Below are positions 24,401-37,352 of a DNA stretch of 64,000 bases, piece by piece. Position 1 is the stretch's first letter. Every line of letters begins with the position of its first letter. The DNA comes from Tetraselmis striata (lineage: Eukaryota > Chlorophyta > Chlorodendrophyceae > Chlorodendrales > Chlorodendraceae). The stretch lies in contig VCJN01000931.1 of assembly GCA_006384855.1 (NCBI GenBank), positions 226,164 through 290,163 of the forward strand, in the 5' to 3' direction. Below the pieces are notes generated by a model. The model made no database searches. It had not been told where the DNA came from and worked only from the letters and a program-made list of their open reading frames with translations. A program made the position numbers and the translations under genes.

Positions 24401-26137
24401 CTCCTCCATCTGAAGGCGGGTCGTAGATGGCGCATGGCCGCGGCACAGTTAGTCCATGGCTACGGACCGATTGGAGCGCATGGAGCAATGAATCCACCTG
24501 GCCACAGCATGAAGGCATGCGGCGCCGCCAGGAGGGCCGTGCTCACCTCAACCATATCCAGCGCGCGTATCATCGAGTCCATGAACACACCGATCTGCAA
24601 CGCCCAGCGCACTTTGTTTGTCAGGGCAACAGCGGTGTTGACGTATCGAAAAACAATGGCAGCAATCGGCGACATGGGGGAGGTTTGATGCCAAAGGATA
24701 AACAGCGGTGGCGGCCGGCGTATTCATTGCGGACAACGTAATGCTGCCTTCATCTAAACTAGATGACAACGCAATGCTGCCCGCGCTCAAGGCCGAGCAG
24801 GCTGACTACCTCTAAACACTGCATGTATGCACGCATGCGAGGAGTTGTTCGACGCAATGGTATACGCTCATGGCATCGTTCGTGGCAGGGCACTGCGGTG
24901 AACCGACCTTTTCCTGAAAGGATAAATCACTGCCCCAGTCAATGTCAGCGATCTTGGCAAAGACTCCGGTGGCCTGGTCGTGGTTGGTCTTCTGGTTGAT
25001 GAGGAACGCAACCAGCAGCGCAATCATGGCCTGCGCAGGATGGTTCGGTCAATCCGTAGCGGGTAGATTCCATGCTGAATAATCAACCCCATGGCCCGGA
25101 AGCAAGCACATAGTGATACAAGGAGCAAAGAAGCAAGTGAGGAACAGTATGCAACGGTAGGAATGGGTATTGTCTGGAAGCACACACCATGTTGAGGACC
25201 ACGTCAAACAGGTCGGGCTGCGTTGTATTGGACGAGTAGACCCTGAGGCAGCGGGCCGGTTGGCATGTGCCTGTTAGTGCTGGAGATCAGCAAAGGTGCG
25301 GATCCAAAGGCGCGGCCACAGCCTCGTGGGGTAGCTCCTCTCGGGCACTCTGCCGCCATTGTTTCTGACCTTCCTGCCTGTTGGCAACCCCCCTCCCCCC
25401 CACCCCCCCCGCCGCGGATGCACGTGGGGGGAACGCGGCAGCACTGTCCTACCGTTTGTCCATGGCGCGTTTCTTAATCGTTGATTTAAAAGCACTCTTT
25501 GGGTTCAGCCGCTTCAAGCGCAGCTTCTGCATAAGCTTCTTGTGGTCCTCGAGCCACTCGCGAACTTCCTGCGGTTTGCGTTGATGGCATGAGGGGCCGT
25601 CCGCAGGAGTGAGACCCCCCAGTTTGGGACAGAAAAAGGCAGACATCCAGGAGCTGCACTAACATGGCTCCGTCACCGATGAACCCAATGAAGTGTGGGC
25701 AGGCAAGCACGCACCTGCACCGCGGCGGACCACGCGAGAATGATGCTTATCACGCACATCAAGATGCCGGTGACGCTCCAAAGGACAACGGACCGAAACT
25801 GCGCCGGCGTCAACACCGCCAGCTGCCGGTACTGCACAGTGGAGGAGATCTTGATGCCGCTGAGGTCGAACTCGGAAATCACGATCGTCGCAATCTGCAG
25901 CGTGCCACTCCTCGCGTGAGTCCAGCGCCAAGAAGAAACATAAAGTTATCCTCCTCCTCCTGGTCAGCAAATAGCCCCCCCCCCCCCCCCCCTAAAGGCG
26001 CCAACAGCTGTGTATATCCGTAGAGTAGACCAAAAGCAATGAGGCAAAACTACACACACGAAAAACAATCTATCGATTGTCACGAGCCGTGCCACTGTAG
26101 CCTGAAAGCGCAGTTTGGGGGGGACAGGTACACGCGT

Positions 26138-26189
<52 letters not shown>

Positions 26190-29100
26190 GCATATAAATA
26201 TACATATACATACATCTGGTATATACATCTAATGTACATCAAATATATATACATCTGTATATATACATTAGAAAGACACATAATGGTATTTTATACATAT
26301 ACATTAAAACCCATATCATGTTATAATATATAAACCTATATTCTACATGTATCAGATGTGTATACGGTGTGCTGATGGTGGACAATCGTAGAGGACTTTC
26401 CGGGCTTGTAGCAACACGTGGCAGTAGGCTGCAGTCCGCGTCAACATACCCGTGAGGACGGCGTGTAAAACGCTGCGTAAAACGACAGCTCCACGGTGCT
26501 GCCGTCCAGGTAGTCCTCCGCCGGGGAGAGCTGCTTCCCGTCGCGGACCACCGTCTCGCTTTCCAGCGTCCACGCGAACTCCGGGAACAGAATCTCGTCG
26601 CCCAAGGCGAGTCCGTCCTGCCCAAAGAAGCGCTGCGGGGAGAGGCCCCGCTTGGGCACGCACTGCAGCTTGCGGTACTCCGAGGTGCACTTGTAGGGGA
26701 ACTGGCACTTGCGCTCCCGAACAATGCTCGCCCGCTGATTGTACCCGGTCACAATGTCGTCCTGGTGCGGCCGTCCGGCACAGCAGCACCGCAGAGGCTC
26801 AGTCACCGGGGAGGGTCTCCAAGCCAGGGTTGGGCGGCCAGCCCTGATAAGGGTTTCGAAGAATCGAATTCGGGTTTCATGTTAGGCTGCCCAAAAGTTT
26901 CCCAAAAACAACTTCATTTCGAGGCCCTTCCGTCTTGGGGCATATTGTGGGTGGGCAGTGGGCAGCAGAGCACCTCAAGTTTGATAAAACAACAAAAAAA
27001 ACTTTTAGTTGTATTATCAGACGCATTGCGCCCAGACGGGTCCAAAAACATGCTGCCCATTGAGCAAGACCCTTTGCACAGGAAACATCTGCATGTTGCG
27101 GAGGTGCCCGGACGCCCGGAGGTGCCCGGACGGTCGGCTGAATTGCAGTATAATGGATTTTGGCTGGGGATTCGGCTGTCTTAGTTTTTTAATCCATCTG
27201 CCCGGACATAATATATGATAAATTCATGAATCAGTGTACCCAATTACGCAGTAATCCAATATAGGGTTTCAATTTCCATCTAGGGCAATTGCATTTCCCT
27301 GGTTTGTGTACTTTTGTGAACAGCAACGGTTTACGGTACATAATGGAAAAATGAAATTCAGGTTTTTTGAATATTAGGGCTTGATGGTAGGGCTGACCGC
27401 CCAACAGGGAAGATCCCTGCCGTGAGGTCCAATTCACAGGAGGTTATGCCGTGCGACAAGACAAGGGCACAAATGGCAGATGTTTACTCACATTGCAATC
27501 CAGGGAAGAGCCATTGGATGCCTCGACGCGACGCTGAAACAGAATGGGCGGAGCAAAGGAAACCATCCGGCCGTGGTACGCCTTGAACGGGCGCTCCGTG
27601 CGCTCCAGGCGCTCGAAGCGCGACAGCTTCTCGCCGCGCGACACGCTGGAGTAGCCCTCGCGGCTGCTTAGGAACAGGCGCTGGAGGCTCCCCGTCGGCA
27701 GCGCAAAGCCCGCCACGCGAATGGGCGAGACGGTGACAGCCACGCCGGTGTTATGCAACAGCTGCAGGTAGTTGCAGCCCCAGGTTCCCTGCAAATCAGT
27801 GGACAATCAAAGGGGGGCGTGTCGGGTGTGTGAATGGGCCAGGACTGCCAGCCACGCTCGCCCACGCGCTGTGTGGAAGTACCGGCAAAGGGCAGCCGGA
27901 CGCCGGGGCCGATACTCACATCGTCGAGGGGCATCTCCTGGACGTAGCTGTTGATGGCGAATCGCACCACACGGGCCTCGACGTCGACGGAGAGCGCAAA
28001 GAAGATCCACGTATCCGCCCTGCAACCCCGTACGCCGTCAGTCGCGCATCATGCCAGGGCGGGCTAGTGCCACTACATCCGGCGTTCCTCGCACGGGGCT
28101 TGCAGCTGGATCGCCGAGCTCCCTGAGTCGCTCCCTTGACGAATCGCCAAGGTCCCGGTTAAAAACCCTTAAAACCCTAAATCGTAAATCTACATGCCAG
28201 CCGCATGCTGTTGTCTCTGTATACACACCATGGCGGCGCGACGGTGCAGTCGCGGCTCAAGTCGCGCAGCGCGCTGGTGGGCGGGTCAGGGGTTGGCGGC
28301 TGCCATATGGGGCTAGCGATAATGTACGTAGCAAGGCTGGTGGCAGCAGCGCACGTGTAAGCATCCGCCAGGCTGTTGATGTCGACCTCCAAGCTCATGC
28401 GCCCCTTGGACCACTCCGAGCGCTCCCGAGGCCCACTGCTCGCCGCATCGTCGGTGGCAGCGCTTTCCGCCTCTTCCCATCCGTCTGATGCCGACCCTTC
28501 CGCTATGTATGCGAGGTAGTCCTCCACCTGCATTTGCACCGCCGGCGCTCAGCGCAGCGAAAAACGCCTTTCGTATGGCGGGCGTCCAATAGGGCTACAT
28601 GGTAAGTACGGAATCATCTACCTCAGCGCCCTACCGGCGCCGGCGCACCTGTAAAAACCCGTATTCCGAGCCTGAAATTGGGCGTGCATGGAACCCCTAT
28701 ATAGAGGATTCGCAACAGCTCCCCCTACAGGTCAGTATGAAATTGGCCGCTGGCAGACGGGGCGGGTCATATTCGCAGTGCTACAATCACCGCATCATCG
28801 TCATCATCACCCATGCACTGCACAAGGATATTAATGTGCCAATACGGGTGCCGACCCGACTAGAATGACGAGAACAAAAAAATATAAGAACGCGATGTGT
28901 CCTTATTGGTCCGATTTCAGACGAATACATCACGACATCATTTCGAGAATTAAGAACATTCGCTGGCACCGCATTTCCGAGAGAATGGTTCGTAGTCGGG
29001 TCGGCGTGGTATTGGCATTAAGAGCTGCGAGCCTCGTGATGGCGATTGCCAAGCCCTGGCTGGCCTTGTCAGAAGCCGGGCTATGTCGGCTGAGTTAGAC

Positions 29101-32100
29101 GCCACTGCGTCTCCTGGCACCGGCGAGCCGCAGGAGACTGCACTCATAGAGCCGCAGTGGCAGGTTTCCTGTACGCGATGGCTAGTAGCGCAGGGCAGGC
29201 TATCCGCTCACCAGGCCCTTCTTCTGCAGCCATGCGGTGGTGCCGCGCACAGCGAAGCAGATGTTGCGGTCCGTGTCGTAGGCAGTCAGCCGCGGCTCCG
29301 TCGCGTCCGTGATGTAGGAAGACTTCGCCCAGTAGTATACAGTGAAGCTGCGAGGCATCGCAGTAAGGGAAGGGGGGGGGGGGGGGGGGGGGGTTTACCT
29401 GCCACGCATCCCCAATGTAAACAAACTCGGCGCGTGTGACTAAAATGGGTGGTCATTATGCTCGAACTCTGCGCTGCCAGTACTTTCATATCCTCGCACT
29501 GGTCCTGTGGGGTATTCCATGAAGGAACTACCGTCTCTGGAGTCTTAGCGACTAGCGCATAGGCAGTGGCAAAAAATTAAACGGCGGTGCCTGACCGTGT
29601 TGTGCCACCCTTCTAGCGTTTTTTCCTACTTCCATTCTGTTGTGGTATTATTCTACTCTCTCCTAATCATTGCTGAAGTTCCATCACAGTACACTGTTCG
29701 GACGCAATAGCAAGGATTATGTAATTTGCCATGTCTGCTACGTTGCTGCAATATATCCTTCATGTCTGCGATATCCTCAAACGCTAGGTAATCCATACCA
29801 GTATAGATACGCGTTCAGTTGTACCATACACGGATTACCGTGGGCGTGAAAGGACAACGCGTAATGCTGCCAGTATATTTACCGTCATGTGATCATTGTG
29901 CTTCGCTCCGCATTTCTGTATTGCTATCCAATTCAAACAATGGACGTATACTTTCATGAATAAATTGGCAATACACAATCAAACAATGTATTTAGTGCTA
30001 TCCGAAATCAATGCGCAATACAACGGAGATGTATAGGGCAGTTTTCTTTCAAAACAACCCAAAGTACAACCACATTTTCTATTCTATCATATTTCTACCC
30101 TATCCTATTCTGTTCTATTTGTTATCCTATCCTATTCTATTCTATTTGTTATTTGCCAAACTTCCTCCTAATAGACAGGTTAGCCCGGGCGTCCTCCTCC
30201 GGGGGAAGCGCACACCTTTGTCCGGAAGGCATGAGATCGTCCTGAAAAGCGGCCTCCTGGAGCCCGGCAATGGCGAGCACTTCGCCGCTGTCCATGCCCT
30301 CCGAGATAGCGTTCAGGGTGGTCAGTCCTTGAAGCTCAGCCTCGCAGATGTCCAGGATCAGCGTGTAATCATCCATGCTGTCCGGGTTTGGCTCCGAGTT
30401 GTATATCTCCATGTCGAGGCGTGCGCCTGGCAGGCACCGGGGCGCAAATTGCTCAGCGCGTGAGAGCAGCATAGAAGATGCGCCAGACGATGATAGCCGG
30501 CTATCAGGCATGGCGTCAGAGGGGGCGCACCCTGACAGAGATCGAGGGCATTGGCCTCAGTGACATTCACTGAGCTGAGGAAGAGGCCGCCTGTCTCGTA
30601 TGCCACGTTTATCGCCATGGCGCCGCTGCGTGACGGGTTCACAACGCCGACGTTGAGGAGCCGGATATCCTCGTTCAGCTTGTACCACTCCTGGCAGGAC
30701 ACCAGAGGAAAAGGTGTCGACAGCAAGGACACTGGCAAGCGTGCTGCACGCCATCTTGGCAGCAACGCAAGACAGATACGGAGCATGGAGGGCGACGACT
30801 CCGAGATTGGTTATTATGTCAGCTGAGGCATCACAATGTCATACTTCACAATGCCAACTGAGGCACCCACAGCAGACTGATAGACTGGCCGGTGGGGTGG
30901 TCATACCCCGTTGGGCTGTGTGCCTGCCACCAGCCACTCGGAGGTCGTTGACAGTTGCTGCAGTGCTTCCGCTGGCAGGTCGTTAGCATCCAGTCCCAGA
31001 CTTGCCACATCTGGCTCAAGATATAAACTGGCAACGACAAACCTGGACAGCCACCCATGGCCGCTTGTCAGTTTTTTTTGCACGAGTGGAGTCGCAATAA
31101 CATAAGGATTACTCATCGATGGATTACATCATGCGGTGGTGTGCGGTGTGCCGCCAGCAAATATCAGGCATTAGCCCTACTGCCTTGCAATCTGTATAGT
31201 ATTGTCAAGCAGGTGCGTGTTCACATCCAGCGCTTGAGATCGTTGCAACACTTCAGCAGAGTGTCCAAGAGCATTCCAGCAGCAAAGAAATCGCGGCGCA
31301 TGCAGTGGCGTCGCACCTCGTGCCCAAGGAGAAGATGTCCAGCGTGGCGCTCTGGCTGGGCGCCGACGGCGTGCCATCGTGGCAGACCGGCCGCATTTCA
31401 TGGATGCAGGACACGGGGCAATTCGCCTTGACGTCCGAGATGCGGCACGCGACGGGCGTGTTGCCACTGCCCGAGCTCAGCGCGGCCAGCTCCGCGCAGC
31501 TCTGCATGTGTGGCGCGGCCAACGGGGCGGCAAACTCAGTTCTGCATCCCCGATACGCGCTTAATGTTCTGCTGGATTGGGGATGCCGCAATACATCATC
31601 ACTTGATGCATAAATTAATATGACATTTTATGTATAATAATATACATATGCATAATAATATACATTACGTATCCGCAGCGACGTCTGGGTGCAACGGCGA
31701 CGGTGACTCCCCAGTACTGCTGGGCTACAAGCATCCATCTCAAGCTTCGCGTTGGCTTCTCGGCGACATGGTCGTGCGCAGCGCTTGCACAACCGGGGGT
31801 AGAGACTTACCTGGCCGAACTCAGACACCCAGGTAAGGTTGTCGCTGTTGAACTCCAGATCCAGGCACTCATTGAACTGTGACGTTGCCAGCGCGGCCAT
31901 GGAGGGCAACCCAATCAGCAAGCGGTAAATGACAGTCTTTGGGACATTGGCGGGCTCACGGGCAGCTTACATTCCATCTAAAACGGAGCTTATGTGCCAG
32001 CGGCCTTACCCGAGGGTCCTGTGCAATCAGGCGTATCTCCGTGCTGTTTAGGTTCCGCGGGTAGAGGCGCGCATCCTGCACGAGCATAGGACCGTCGGGT

Positions 32101-35100
32101 CGCCCTAACGGCGATACGAATGCGACGTTGTAGGAATCTGCAGGCATGAAGCTGCGATTGCACATCAGAGGTAGGGCGAACAGAAAGTCAAAGTCAATGG
32201 CAATGCAACGCGGGATGTTCTGCGCAGCGGGATAGGTGGTCAGGCCAACAAAGGGGCGAGGATGCCGGGCGCTGCAGACGGCAAGTTTCAATATGGCGGA
32301 GGCGCGGCATGGCATGAGGTCTGCCGCCATGTCCGCCGGTGGGGATGACGGGAGGAATCAAACACCACCCCAGCCCGCTGTTGGCATGAGGTGTGCCGCT
32401 TACTGCGGGATCAGGTCGTCGTCAGCTGGGAAGCGGATGCCGCAGAGCGACTTCCCGTCCATAAAGATCTCGAGCTCGCTCTCGATGCCATCCTCCGCAC
32501 TTCCGTGCATGAAGCGGAACGCGGCGTGGCGCCAGATGCCGAAGTAGCCGCCGGTGCCGGGTCCCTGTAGCATGAACAGGGTGGCCACTTGCTCTTTGCG
32601 TCACGATTACAGGCGCCGGCTTGGCACAAACAACTTTATAGATTGGACTACAAGAAAGTGCCCGCCTTTTCCAGTTAGTATTTAGGCAATCTTATAGCGG
32701 AAACTAATAAGGCCCGCCCGGTAGCGACCGTCCAAAATCTCTAGAGTACACTTTGTTACTGCCGCGACGACACCCGTGGAGCATAGCAGCCGCCAGTGGT
32801 TCATGGACTCTGCGATGCGACCACTCTCGTGCTATTGCCTCCAGCAGGAGCGCAGGATAGCCGACCACCGGATGCAGAGCAATGGGTGCCTTAGATGTGC
32901 TGTGTTGTTTTCCCCTCCTGCGCAGTGTCCGCCTGGGGACGTGCTTCCCGGGTAGGATTAGACAGGGATCTATCTTAGTACCCAATCGGGGCTTAACGAT
33001 GCCTCCCACCACCTACACCCCCATAAGGTTCCCCTCCCTCTCACTCTCTCACCCCCCCCCCCCCCCCCCCCTTTTATTATATTTTCCGGGGGCTAGTGGG
33101 GTGTAATGGCAATGAGGAAGCAGCTGCATAGGGCTTAGCTGCTTACCCAACTGGGATGCGGAAATGTCCCCTAGCCACCTACATCTCCATGTAAGGTCCC
33201 TCCCTCTCTCCCTCCCTCCCTCTCTCTCTCTCTCTCTAGGGAGCAACTTGGGAGCAACCATCGGGTTAATCTAGGGAGCATCTAGGGAGCAACTATCGGG
33301 TTTATGTGCGCTGTCAAGGGGCAGCCGTGCAGTGCGCCGGCCAGACCTTGCAGGCAATGTTGGGCGACTTCATGCACGGGTAGTCGGTGGCGTTGCTGCA
33401 CTGCGGGGCGTTGTTCATGCTGAGCACGAAGCCATGGTCGAATTCAAGGCCGTCCGTGCTTAGCCCGATCGTGTTGTGTAGCAACTTCAATACAGACAGC
33501 ACACCACACTGTCAGTCGGGCTGCGTTTGGCTTGCATGTGCGGCCTCCATGAACACGGCACAATGCCATGAAGGGAAGCTGTGCAAGAGAGAGAGAGAGA
33601 CAGTGAGAGAGACAGGTGGAGAGGCGCAGCTGGGGCCCGGCGATCCTACCCTAAGCCTCGAAGCTTGTTCTCCAAAGCCAAGGGGCATGTACATCGTCGT
33701 AAAGTCCTCCCCCATCTTCATCCACCAGGTGACAGTGAAGGTTGCCTGACCGGAGTCTGCCAGCCCCTGAAACGCGGCTTTAACCGAAGGTGCAATGGTC
33801 GCTTGCGCCTGCTGCATGTTGGCCGCATCAACGGGCCCGCCCACCAGCGGCCAGTAGGGGTCGGCCATGCCTTCGTCGGCATCCCATGACGGCAGGGTGG
33901 TCGCGTTGTCCACCAGCAGCATCTGCCCCAACGTCTCGTACGTTTCGATATCCGTGCCAACCTGAATCTCCACATCATCCGACCCATTCTTGGCCGCATC
34001 CTGCAGGCCCATGTAGACCAGCGAGCCAGTCAGCTTGGACAGAGACATGCTCGCCTCGCCGTACTCTGCGACCAGCGACTGCGTCTGTGAGTGCGCCTCC
34101 GTCTCTGTCTCCTCTGTCATGGAGCCAGGGTCCCCCTGCGACATGCCTGATGCCATGTCCTCCAGCGTCATGCCGCTCTGCTCAACCTCCAGCAGCTGCA
34201 ACAGCAGAGGCCAGGCCAGGCCACATGGAGGAGTGAGACTCCCACCACCCCGAGCCAGCTCCAGGGTAAAATGCAAGGGTGCGATATGCCGTGTTCGCAC
34301 AACCATCGGAAAGTGTTGCCATGATCGTGTTTGGTGGATGCATGGCGTATGGCGATGCTGCACGAGGTGATGTGTGATGACGCGCTGCAACGGTACGGCA
34401 CTGCCGCATCGCAGACATCCTGAGCAGAACGCTAAGTATCCATGACTATAATGTGCGTGTATTAAGAGATCAGCTGCAATGGGTGTTTGGGGCTGATAGT
34501 GGCTGAAGAGGTGGGGGGGGGGGGGGGGGGGCATCGGCGGGCAGCAGTGGCAGTGTGAATCTATGGCAGGCGCGGCATTGGCATCGCTTGGCCCCACCTC
34601 GACTTCGCTCAGGCGGTAGGGGTAGTAGATGAGGTTGGAAATCGACAGGTTATCGTCGCCCACTTCGACGACGGTCTCCCCCGCGCAATCAGCGACCACT
34701 GTTCCCGGGACAATGACCTGAATAATCTCTCCTGCATCCTGCACCACAGCAGCGGTATTGCAGCGTCAGGGTGTCTGTATGTAGCTGACAGCAGTACACG
34801 GCTGGCCGCATGCATGCAACGCGCTGATGGTATGTTCCAACCCACGGGGGTGAGCGTCGCAATCTGGGTGGCCCGGGTGGAGTAGGCAGCACCTGCAGAC
34901 GCACGGACACATGCGTCGCATTCGACTTGATGGCAACGAGGTTACTCGCGGTGGGGTCCGTTGTGATCTGGGAGGAGTCGAACGTGAACGTGGCGATTGG
35001 GTACATGTCATCCAGGTTGTTGCGGCCATACTCCAGCGAGAATATGTTGTAGTTCTGCGGACGCGCGTGGCGGGGTGGGGTGGGGGAAGGGGGGACATTG

Positions 35101-36290
35101 GGCGTCAGCAGAAAGAAGGGACGCATTGGGTCGGCTTGCCAAGGCAGCCGCTGTGTCGTTGATGATCTCATGGGGGAAAACCACAGGGTTCACCGCAGCG
35201 CGCACACGCACCCAGGTGTACCACGCCCAGCATGACAGCCCGGAGCTGTCCCCGGACGGAAACGACCGCGCAATGAGTTTCTTGTCCGTCACGAGGCCGG
35301 TGGGCTTGTAGTTGGTCACCCTCGCCGTCAGCGTCCACTCCAACTGGAGCGTGGGGTGGCGCGAGGCGGGGAGCTGGATGGGGCCCGCCGGAAATTCCAT
35401 CTCGCTTCCGATCAGAACCTGCATGCAGCAAGCCGTGCGCGCGTGAAGGTGCGACAAAGCACGACTGCAGTGCTGGCACCACGCGCTTGCTGTCTGGCAG
35501 GTCTGCAGCGCCGAGGAAGGTCCGTGTGGGGGGGGGGGGGGGGGGGTGCTACCTTTGCCATTGGGTCGCCCACGTAGACGGAGGAGAGGGGACTCAGCCC
35601 GCGGAGGTTCGAGGAAACCGTCATGACAGAATCGAAAAGCGACCGCCGCGTCGTCTTCTGCCGCATCTGCTCCATGCCCAACTCCTCCGAGATGAACCAG
35701 CGCGAGGCGGACTTGTCCGGCGGCTGGCTAGCCTCGAAGAACGCCATGGCGAAGCACAGGCACAGCATCGCAAAGGCGAGGGCCCGGAGCCCTTCCCTGT
35801 GCACGGCGATGATGACATGCAACCAGATGACGCGGTGATCGTTAGACCGTCGCCCGCGCGCGGAGTTCCTTATCTCCGGGCAGCTGAACGATCAACGCTG
35901 CACACAATGCCGCCCTGATCCAACTCCGCTGGACTGCGCTGCGCTGACGAGTGCTCCTGACACAGATACTCAAAACCTCCCCACACCACCCTTACCTGCG
36001 CATGCCAACCTCCATCTCCAGCCGCTCCTGTGGATGGACAGTCGTACACATCGAGCGGTCAGCTCACACCGCGGCGCCCGAAAAACCCGCCCACGCGGGG
36101 GGCAGCGGGGGTCCGGCATGCCAAGCTAAGCGCGCTGCCGCGCACACCGCGCGCGCCGCTCTCGCCCCCGCACCTTCAGCAGTCGGACGTTCAGGCCGGG
36201 CTCCTGGTCGGGGTCGGAGTCTGCGCTCTCCGAGTCGACTTCCCACGCTTCCGCGGGCTTGAACGCGTGGACCTCATCGCTGTGGGTCAT
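21467..36290 (-). CDS. Polycystin-type (TRPP/PKD2-like) cation channel with giant extracellular loop
   Basis: About 1,800 residues. Exons 5' to 3': 36,174-36,290; 35,996-36,027; 35,553-35,796; 35,140-35,418; 34,893-35,054; 34,598-34,738; 33,650-34,195; 33,347-33,484; 32,404-32,591; 32,010-32,271; 31,811-31,876; 31,317-31,534; 30,907-31,042; 30,531-30,690; 30,216-30,426; 29,212-29,347; 28,229-28,527; 27,920-28,019; 27,492-27,788; 26,450-26,761; 25,715-25,894; 25,453-25,568; 25,188-25,242; 24,908-25,030; 24,547-24,594; 24,279-24,409; 24,098-24,160; 23,700-23,883; 21,467-21,929. All junction phases agree. S1 is LRALAFAMLCLCFAMAFF (about residues 52-69). S2 is VVLWSVTGILMCVISIILAW. The S3 region is DLFDVVLNMAMIALLVAFLI and S4 contains VRMIIYMRIHPS. 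The pore helix and filter are TQFALLIGD, and S6 is VCTLSLLNFLLAIVVNV. The S1-S2 loop spans about 1,300 residues, against roughly 250 in PKD2, with LamG-like regions near residues 475-700 (FTVTWWMK, DARLYPRNLNSTEI) and 967-1,200 (FTVYYWAKSS). The first ATG after an upstream stop was used. The last exon changes frame near 21,715. The acceptors of exons 8, 12 and 20 are the least certain. Confidence 0.9.
22066..23655. repeat. 1.6-kb minisatellite in polycystin intron 28
   Basis: About 45 imperfect copies of a 32-38 bp unit with the core GATAATACAGCAACGTTTGT and linker GGAGATGTGTAA; some copies have an extra TAGATG. It fills nearly all of the intron between the exon for S6 (ends 23,700) and the last exon (starts 21,929). 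The unit rarely creates stops on the minus strand, so a 349-codon open frame (22,543-23,592) runs through it. That is a by-product of the repeat, not evidence of a gene. Confidence 0.95.
25976..26184. repeat. Poly-C run and (CA)n microsatellite in polycystin intron 20
   Basis: Poly-C at about 25,976-25,993 and about 24 CA repeats at about 26,137-26,184, followed by AT-rich TATATACAT-type repeats to about 26,340. All are intronic. Confidence 0.9.
26824..27412. mobile_element. MITE-like element with ~23-bp terminal inverted repeats
   Basis: The left end CCAGGGTTGGGCGGCCAGCC (26,824 on) and the right end AGGGCTGACCGCCCAACAGGG (27,390 on) are imperfect inverted repeats. The similarity extends inward another 30-40 bases. 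The roughly 590-bp element has no coding frame and fills most of polycystin intron 19. A short internal duplication (GAGGTGCCCGGACG) lies near 27,101-27,135. The absence of a transposase points to a non-autonomous DNA transposon; its superfamily is unknown. Confidence 0.65.
28143..28175. repeat. Interstitial telomere-like repeats
   Basis: AAAAACCCTTAAAACCCTAAA resembles the plant/algal telomere repeat CCCTAAA. It lies in polycystin intron 17. A longer related tract is at 55,545-55,580. Confidence 0.5.
28845..29010. mobile_element. MITE family copy A (polycystin intron 16)
   Basis: The left end CGGGTGCCGACCCGACT and the right end AGTCGGGTCGGCGTGG are inverted repeats about 166 bp apart overall. 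Inside is the family core TGTCCTTATTGGTCC...GACGAAT and AAGAACATTCGCT. Copies B (49,896) and C (52,105) share the ends and core. About 210 bp upstream (from 28,632) is a GGCGCCGGCGCACCTGTAAA segment related to the sequence preceding copy B, so the original unit may be larger. Confidence 0.8.
29373..29393. repeat. Poly-C tract before polycystin exon 16
   Basis: On the coding (minus) strand this is about 21 C residues ending 26 bases before exon 16, serving as polypyrimidine tract for the acceptor GCCTCGCAG. Confidence 0.8.
30079..30160. repeat. CTATT/CCTAT-rich simple repeat in polycystin intron 15
   Basis: Variants of CCTATTCTATT recur for about 80 bases, reading as AG-rich repeat on the coding strand just after exon 15. 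The rest of this 0.87-kb intron (29,400-30,060) is AT-richer than its surroundings and shows no gene. Confidence 0.7.
33183..33240. repeat. CT-rich microsatellite in polycystin intron 8
   Basis: CCCTCC and CT repeats cover about 55 bases. A poly-C tract lies about 120 bases away at 33,053-33,071. Two short GGGAGCAACTTGG-type direct repeats follow (33,238-33,298). Confidence 0.8.
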
Positions 36291-36951
36291 GCTGCCCGGT
36301 GCTGCTTCGCAGCCACGTACCGGTACCGCCCGCAAGCACGCGCTTCTTCAGTTGTAACACGTATCAGCGGATATGGCGGCGCGGAAAGTGGCGCGTACCA
36401 GCTCAACACACGCAGGCCCGCTAGACTGCAAGCACCTATGGCAGGCGGGGGGAACGCGGCGACAGTTTGGAGTCTTGTAATATGTCCGGCACCTCTAGCG
36501 TGCTGACGCTGTCGGTGGTGACTGGCATGGGAGCGAAATACCTGTACCCTGTATCTGGGGGGGCACCGCCCGCCATCGTCGGCGGCGCTTCTTGTACCCG
36601 CCCACTGATCCTTAGCGTCTACATAGCGACCGAGGATTACACGTACCCGTCTGGTACCTGGCACAGTACCCCGTACAGGGTACCTGTATCGGTATAAACC
36701 TGTTCTGCTTCATCCGTGGCCCATGATTAGGGCTATCACATCAGAATAATCGCTGATAAAAATCCCATCATTCCATCAATGCAATATAAATCCATACTCT
36801 CTCTCTCTCTCTCTCATACTCGCTACAATGCACATACTCGGATATCGCAGCGTAAAAATAACACCCGCCGTACATGCTGGTCTCTACGTACTGCTGACAG
36901 CGTATCATCTGTATGTATGTAATGACTTATAGATGAAATAAATATAACCGC

Positions 36952-37183
36952 ACACACGGCGGGGGCTGTTGCAGCGGGTCTCGGCTTGCGTGCATGGTAC
37001 CCTGGGCGGCATTCTCTGCCGGTGTGCAAATGGCTAAGTCTGATGCGTGTGCTCGTGCCCATTCTGCGTCTTCGTCTCATGTTACTGCTTCCACCCCGCA
37101 GTCGCTGTAGAGGACCTTTCTGATTGTCCTTTTTTTTTGGTGATTTCCGATATCGCCCTCTGCTGCTAGCTCATGTAAAGTAA
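36952..37183 (+). repeat. Dispersed repeat family 1, copy 1
   Basis: It matches 57,672-57,914 in the same orientation. Shared segments include TGCGTGCATGGTACC, GGGCGGCATTCTCTGCCGG, TGCTTCCACC and AGCTCATGTAA, over roughly 230-245 bp. No frame or terminal repeat is obvious; it is probably a SINE- or MITE-like element. Confidence 0.75.
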
Positions 37184-37289
37184 ATATCTCCATACCCGTA
37201 CCTGTATTGTACAGCAGCTGTAATGCCTGCTGCTAAGAGTACTGCATGTTTTATGTATATAGCGCTATGTGTTGATACACATACCTACT

Positions 37290-37352
37290 ACATAATGATT
37301 ACATGTGCTAGACGCAACATTCAAGAAATCCACACAGAAATCCAGAAATCCA
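37290..37352 (+). repeat. Dispersed repeat family 2, copy 1
   Basis: GTGCTAGACGCAACATTCAAG followed by an AAATCCA-rich tail recurs inverted at about 55,143-55,200, and its second half recurs at 54,679-54,735. The shared stretch is about 55-65 bp. Confidence 0.75.
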
